Position numbers and translations under genes: made by a program. A DNA stretch of 64,000 bases from JBGPTF01 sp041490445 (GTDB lineage: Bacteria > Acidobacteriota > Terriglobia > Acidiferrales > UBA7541), in contig JBGPTF010000014.1 in NCBI GenBank assembly GCA_041490445.1, positions 51,077-115,076 on the forward strand, given 5' to 3'. Positions within the stretch are counted from its first letter, which is position 1, and every line of letters starts with the position of its first letter. This document shows, piece by piece, positions 60,762 through 64,000 of this stretch. The notes under the pieces are model-generated. The model was not told the DNA's origin, did not search any database, and saw only the letters and a list, made by a program, of their open reading frames with translations.

Positions 60762-61514
60762 ATGCGTTATTCTGTGATCCAAATTGATGTTGCGTCTTCC
60801 CGGTCGCGACGAGAAAACATAGGTCTCTTAGCAGAAGACGCCAAAGGACGACTTCGGGAGATTTCGGTAGCCAAGGATTCGCTCGCAGGAAAACTCGCGC
60901 TGGGCGAATCGACATTTCACTCACTAAGCAAGAACATAGAACGGTGGTACGAATCGGGGGACTGGAAAAAGAACAGTCCACACTCCTTCCTGGATTTCCT
61001 CTGGAGGTCTGAACTCTTCAACGTGCGATTCTCTTCCCCCGAACCAGTTCCCGAAATCGGCGAGGCATTGCGTCTCTTATATCAAGCAAGAGTCGTCAGG
61101 CAATCAAAACAGACCGTAAGAACATCGGAGCGAACTCTGTCTTCGCGGGGACTGAATCTGGTTCTCCTTACTCATTTTCTCGCTTTGGTAGAGTCGGTCG
61201 ACAAGTTGCGCCTCCAGAAGAGCCTTTACTTGGCCGAGCTCTCCCAAGAGACCTTGGGGTGTAGTGGTTTGAAATACGGTTTCTTTCGATATTTGCATGG
61301 GCCATTTTCCCGAGAGATTTATGCACATTTGGACGCACTTGAAGGAGAGGATTTGGTGGCGAGACAGGGCGTCCGCATCGGAATCACGGATGCTGGCAAG
61401 CAGCTCCTTGGCGAGGCTTCTCCACTCTTGCGAGACTATCCGATAGCTGTCCCTACCAAAAACTCAATCCGACTCCGGAGAAACGCAGCTGTCCTGAATC
61501 AGCGAATCACGTAG
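60762..61514 (+). CDS. DUF3037-like protein fused to a Panacea/SocA-like domain
   Basis: 250-aa protein. The N-terminal half (about 1-115; MRYSVIQIDVASS, ENIGLLAEDAKGR) resembles DUF3037, the common partner of compact HipA-like kinases. The C-terminal half (about 130-225) has LLTHFLALVESVDKLRLQKSLYLAE, then YGFFRYLHGPFSREIYAHLD, the KLQKLLY and GPFS pattern of Panacea (DUF4065) antitoxin domains. ATG 60762 is preferred to an earlier one overlapping the kinase gene. A kinase plus antitoxin-domain pair suggests a toxin-antitoxin-like module. Domain assignments are from pattern only. Confidence 0.68.
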   Translation: MRYSVIQIDVASSRSRRENIGLLAEDAKGRLREISVAKDSLAGKLALGESTFHSLSKNIERWYESGDWKKNSPHSFLDFLWRSELFNVRFSSPEPVPEIGEALRLLYQARVVRQSKQTVRTSERTLSSRGLNLVLLTHFLALVESVDKLRLQKSLYLAELSQETLGCSGLKYGFFRYLHGPFSREIYAHLDALEGEDLVARQGVRIGITDAGKQLLGEASPLLRDYPIAVPTKNSIRLRRNAAVLNQRIT

Positions 61515-61559
61515 CAGCTATCGATTCATTCCTGCGGCCGGCCTGGGAGCCGACAAACG

Positions 61560-62800
61560 GTATGGGTTGGTCTCGGTGCGCAGATCGCCGCCGCAGACTT
61601 CGCTTTGTGAGGGAACGGCGAGTGTTTCTCCAATCAGGCCGCACGCCGCTCGTATCGGTGGTGAAGTCCCCCCACCTCGGGGAACTCCACGACTCTACCT
61701 AACTCTGGCGATTGAATCGGTCGTGGGATCGGCGCGTCCTTGTTGAGGGACAGATGCGTTCGGGCCTGCTCGTAGTATTCGAAGTATTCGTTCAGAACCC
61801 GGCGCAAGTCCGTCTCGTTGAAGACGATGACGTGGTCCAAACATTCACGCCGAATCGAACCGATCAGCCGTTCGACGTAGGGGTTTTGCCAGGGACTCTG
61901 AGGTGTCGTCAACACTTCACGAATGCCCATCCACTTCGCCGTGTCACAGAACCTCTCCCCGTACGTGCCATCGCGGTCTCGCAGCAGGTAGCGCGGAGCA
62001 CTGTCCCAAGGGAATGCCTCCAGGAGTTGTTGGGCTGTCCATTCGGCGGTGGGATGAGAGGTGACGGCAAAATGGACGGGACGTCGCCGGTCATGGGCCA
62101 GAATCACGAAGACGAAGAGCACCTTGAACGTGATCGTGGGGACCACAAAGAAATCGGTAGAGACTAAAATCTTCGTATGATTGGCAAGAAAAGTACGCCA
62201 CGTCTGCGAGGGGGGCGTTCGATGGTGGACCATGTACTTGGCGACGGTTGCTTGAGATACCTGAATGCCCAGCTTCAGCAACTCCCCGTGGATGCGCGGT
62301 GCGCCCCAGAGGGGGTTTGCTAAACTCATTTTCCGGATCAGATCGCGGACTTCGCCCGATACCACCGGACGGCCATCGCGATTCCTGCTCTTCCATCTCC
62401 AATAGAGTCGGAATCCCTGCCGATGCCAGGCGATGACAGTCTCCGGTTTGACGATCAGCAACACCGATCGCCAGTCGGCCCACAAACGGGAGAGCAAGAC
62501 CCAAAGAATTCGGTCCGTGGTTGAGAGGTTGGGGCGACGGCCGCGGCCGGAACGTTGCAACACTAAGAGCTGATGCCGCAGAGCCAGGATTTCAGCGTGC
62601 AGGGCGGCACGAATCCGAAAGAAACTTCGCACAGTGCAGAACAAAGAAAAGAAGACAGTGAGCATGGCTTCGGCAGCCTACCTGCCTCGGCCGCGCAAGT
62701 TCAACTGTTTCAGTGAGAACGGAGTTTTTGGTAGGGACACCATTCTGTTGATTTCAAAGAACGACAGCATTTTGGCGAATGACACCGTCTTACTGACACC
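61560..62800 (-). mobile_element. insertion sequence carrying a single-ORF DDE transposase
   Basis: The transposase gene (61634-62665) is flanked by non-coding stretches typical of an IS. On the right, GTGTC-type words repeat on the minus strand (in GGTGTCAGTAAGACGGTGTC, about 62782-62801). Homology to a helicase gene begins immediately after, so the right end is near 62800. The left end and exact terminal inverted repeats could not be fixed by eye. Confidence 0.6.
61634..62665 (-). CDS. integrase-core (rve) transposase, IS3/IS481-like
   Basis: 343-aa apparently intact transposase. N-terminal helical region (about 1-110), then an HTH-like segment with GAPRIHGELLKLGI. The rve catalytic core (about 160-320) has DDE residues recognisable as VSTDFFVV, LRDRDGTYG and NPYVERLIGSIRRECLDH. 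C-terminal YYEQARTHLSLNKDAP is the usual end. Single frame, with no programmed frameshift as in classical IS3 OrfAB. Inserted between the HipA-like module and a helicase relic. Confidence 0.9.
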   Translation of the reverse strand: MLTVFFSLFCTVRSFFRIRAALHAEILALRHQLLVLQRSGRGRRPNLSTTDRILWVLLSRLWADWRSVLLIVKPETVIAWHRQGFRLYWRWKSRNRDGRPVVSGEVRDLIRKMSLANPLWGAPRIHGELLKLGIQVSQATVAKYMVHHRTPPSQTWRTFLANHTKILVSTDFFVVPTITFKVLFVFVILAHDRRRPVHFAVTSHPTAEWTAQQLLEAFPWDSAPRYLLRDRDGTYGERFCDTAKWMGIREVLTTPQSPWQNPYVERLIGSIRRECLDHVIVFNETDLRRVLNEYFEYYEQARTHLSLNKDAPIPRPIQSPELGRVVEFPEVGGLHHRYERRAA

Positions 62801-63007
62801 GAGCAAGATGAAGACGATCTCGACGATGCCGAACGCGACTTCCTGACCGACGAGTTCACGACAGCGATTGAACTCGACCAGCTCCGGGCCGAAATTGCTG
62901 TGCTTCGGGATTTGCTGGGGCAAGCACGCCGCGTGCGTGACCACGCCACGGATTCCAAACTCACCGCGCTTCGCGAATGCCTGGCAAAAGCCGAGTTCAA
63001 TGACTAG
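62790..63007 (+). pseudogene. 3' remnant of an SNF2/DEAD-type helicase gene
   Basis: Plus-strand frame ending at TAG 63005-63007 encodes EQDEDDLDDAERDFLTDEF, LDQLRAEIAVLRDLLGQARR and DSKLTALRECLAKAEFND. This resembles the region just after the helicase core of large SNF2-type helicases, where DAERD and 'KL.AL..CL' patterns occur. A stop lies upstream at about 62779, and the IS abuts it. So the gene's 5' part was lost at the IS insertion, and the rest of the C-terminus is missing too. Confidence 0.55.
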
Positions 63008-63129
63008 AAGAACAACTCAAGGTCGCCTTGTAGGTCGCCAACGCGTGTTTTCGTGTGGCCCGGGCGGAGCCAAAGAGGCGATGTGATTGGCCTCAGCGTC
63101 CGAGCGGCAGGAGCGCCAGGGAAACTACT
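63008..63129 (+). other. short intergenic region, nothing recognised
   Basis: 122 bases between the helicase relic and the end of the leftward FlgO/CsgG-like gene. No gene or clear terminator hairpin seen. Confidence 0.3.
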
Positions 63130-63846
63130 TCATTTCTCCGCCCCCCGCACCTTCTTCTCCGCGTCGGTGCGGGTGAGGCAGGCCTGGACTCGGGTATTGG
63201 CGTCGAGCACATTACCGAAGGCGAGCAACTTATCAGCGTATTTGATGGTGTTGGGATAATTCTTCAACTGGTAATACGTCTGAACGCCCTCAGAATATAC
63301 ATAAATGAGCAAACTTGAATCTGGAAAGTCGGCAATGAAATTGTCCAGCAGCGCAATCTTCCGGTGAGGATCGCGCTCGCTGCGCGCAGCCTGATAGGCA
63401 TTATACTCCGCGATCGTGTACGAAGGTCTCTGATGGCCTAATAGTGGTTGCGGTTGTCGCGTCTGAGTTTCGCATTCTGGATTCGACGATGCGGGCGTGC
63501 CACTTGGGCCTGCTGCCGCTTGAGACGCAGTCGGAGGTGCCCCTGCGCCGGAGCTGCTAATCCCTTTCGCAAGCAGCTCTTCAACCGCTTTAGTCCTAGG
63601 GATATCAGCAGAGAATCCGCCAATCATCCTGGCAGTCGAGACGTCAAGAACTTTGGCTGAGAGTCTAACGCTATCGCCAAAAGGGGTGATACTGCCCGTG
63701 ACGAGGGCCTGAACACCAACGATTTCGCCAAGTTTCTTGGCCGTTTGTGGGTTAATGATTCCAGTGGAGGCCAGCTTGTATTCCTGCAGCACAATGTTCA
63801 AGTGAGTTCTATCGATGACTTCAAAATCTTTCCCCGCCATCGCCAA
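63130..63846 (-). CDS. FlgO/CsgG-like lipoprotein-type protein, 5'-truncated
   Basis: 238-aa reading. The N-terminal part (about 1-85) is the second half of a FlgO/CsgG-type domain: FEVIDRTHLNIVLQEYKLA, AKKLGEIVGVQALVTGSIT, LSAKVLDVSTARMIGG. A low-complexity Ala/Pro/Ser linker (about 95-140) leads to a TPR-like helical region (about 145-230; YQAARSERDPHRKIALLDNFIADFPD). The signal peptide and first half of the FlgO domain are absent. In-frame coding character continues upstream to about 63880, where an IS3-type transposase ends. The gene was probably cut by that insertion, and the ATG at 63846 is only the first one left. Confidence 0.7.
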   Translation of the reverse strand: MAMAGKDFEVIDRTHLNIVLQEYKLASTGIINPQTAKKLGEIVGVQALVTGSITPFGDSVRLSAKVLDVSTARMIGGFSADIPRTKAVEELLAKGISSSGAGAPPTASQAAAGPSGTPASSNPECETQTRQPQPLLGHQRPSYTIAEYNAYQAARSERDPHRKIALLDNFIADFPDSSLLIYVYSEGVQTYYQLKNYPNTIKYADKLLAFGNVLDANTRVQACLTRTDAEKKVRGAEK

Positions 63847-63880
63847 GTCAACAGAGAACTCTGTAGTGCTCCCTGCTAAT

Positions 63881-64000
63881 TTAGACAGTCAGGGCCTCGT
63901 TTTTTAGTACAGCTGCGAAAGCCAAGTAGGCCTCGTGCGGAGTGCGATTTGCGATTCCGCGATGAGGCCGGTCGTGATTGTACTCCTCGATCCAACGAGC
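63881..64000 (-). CDS. IS3-type transposase OrfB, C-terminal end (runs off window)
   Basis: Minus-strand frame ending at TAA (63883-63881) encodes ARWIEEYNHDRPHRGIANRT and PHEAYLAFAAVLKNEAL. The WIxxYNxxRPHxxL-like segment and PxEA(Y/F) are the classic end of the rve domain in IS3-family OrfB. Only 39 codons are in the window, so completeness is unknown. It abuts the truncated FlgO-like gene. Confidence 0.8.
   Translation of the reverse strand, partial: ARWIEEYNHDRPHRGIANRTPHEAYLAFAAVLKNEALTV
63881..64000 (-). mobile_element. end of an IS3-family element
   Basis: The transposase 3' end at 63881 is only about 35 bases from the first ATG of the truncated FlgO-like gene, so the IS boundary lies at about 63850-63880. 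Terminal repeat not determined because the other end is outside the window. Confidence 0.5.

Noticed and set aside
1..64000. CRISPR arrays, riboswitches, rRNA or replication origin
   Set aside because: No regularly spaced repeats, no recognisable aptamer cores, no rRNA sequence and no DnaA-box cluster were seen on reading through.

Overview
The window is GC-rich, densely coded and mostly free of mobile DNA until about 55 kb. The gene content is typical of a Gram-negative soil or sediment bacterium. It includes heptose and nucleotide-sugar genes, a cellulose-synthase-like exporter, a secreted Asp-box (VPS10/BNR) protein, many PilZ proteins and two complete chemosensory operons. The mix is what I would expect of Acidobacteriota. 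That is inference: there is no rRNA here, only one tRNA.

Layout. (1) 0.1-5.5 kb: surface-glycan genes, with an SDR epimerase carrying a Cys-rich insertion, a polyprenyl-phosphate sugar transferase, and an ADP/GDP-heptose module (HddA-like kinase, GmhB-like phosphatase, GmhA-like SIS protein). (2) 5.7-8.9 kb: a large secreted Asp-box protein, followed by the remnant of a TauE/SafE half-gene. (3) 9.5-15.3 kb: an exopolysaccharide operon with a BcsA-like synthase with PilZ, a TPR/beta-barrel exporter and a GT-C glycosyltransferase. (4) 15.3-23.6 kb: two overlapping half-size TauE/SafE genes, a UDP-sugar dehydrogenase, a second GmhA, a second SDR, and housekeeping genes. (5) 23.7-30 kb: secreted hypotheticals, a CDF transporter, an MBL-PilZ fusion, AhpD-like and PilZ proteins. 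(6) 29.9-38 kb, minus strand: chemosensory operon A (mcp-cheW-cheR-cheA-cheB-cheY-cheX) and a small TonB-like gene. (7) 38.3-42 kb: histidine kinase, 77-aa coupled ORF, NtrC-type regulator. (8) 42.3-55 kb: chemosensory operon B, resembling the pilus/ACF type. It holds PilZ, an unknown 525-aa protein, a pseudo-receiver/DHp protein, CheY, CheW, a PilJ-like MCP, CheR, hybrid CheA, CheB, two CheW-like proteins, a PATAN pseudo-receiver and a receiver.

From the CAU-anticodon tRNA at 55.2 kb onward the character changes to an accessory island. It holds what looks like a small decayed integron: a truncated integron-type tyrosine recombinase and two long cassette genes in the same orientation. The stop codons of both cassette genes lie inside attC core sites, and a well-formed attC stands nearby. 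One cassette encodes an apparently undescribed three-domain protein, GT25-like glycosyltransferase + sulfotransferase-like P-loop + GH16 glucanase. The other encodes an OCH1-type glycosyltransferase. The island continues with a HipA-like kinase paired with a DUF3037-Panacea-like fusion, an intact IS transposase, a helicase remnant, and a FlgO/CsgG-like gene cut at its 5' side by an IS3-type element that runs off the window.

The common theme of the first 55 kb is control of the cell surface. Glycan synthesis and export genes are interleaved with c-di-GMP-type (PilZ) and chemosensory proteins. A recurring GTCTCA palindrome in the 28-45 kb intergenic regions may tie some of them together.
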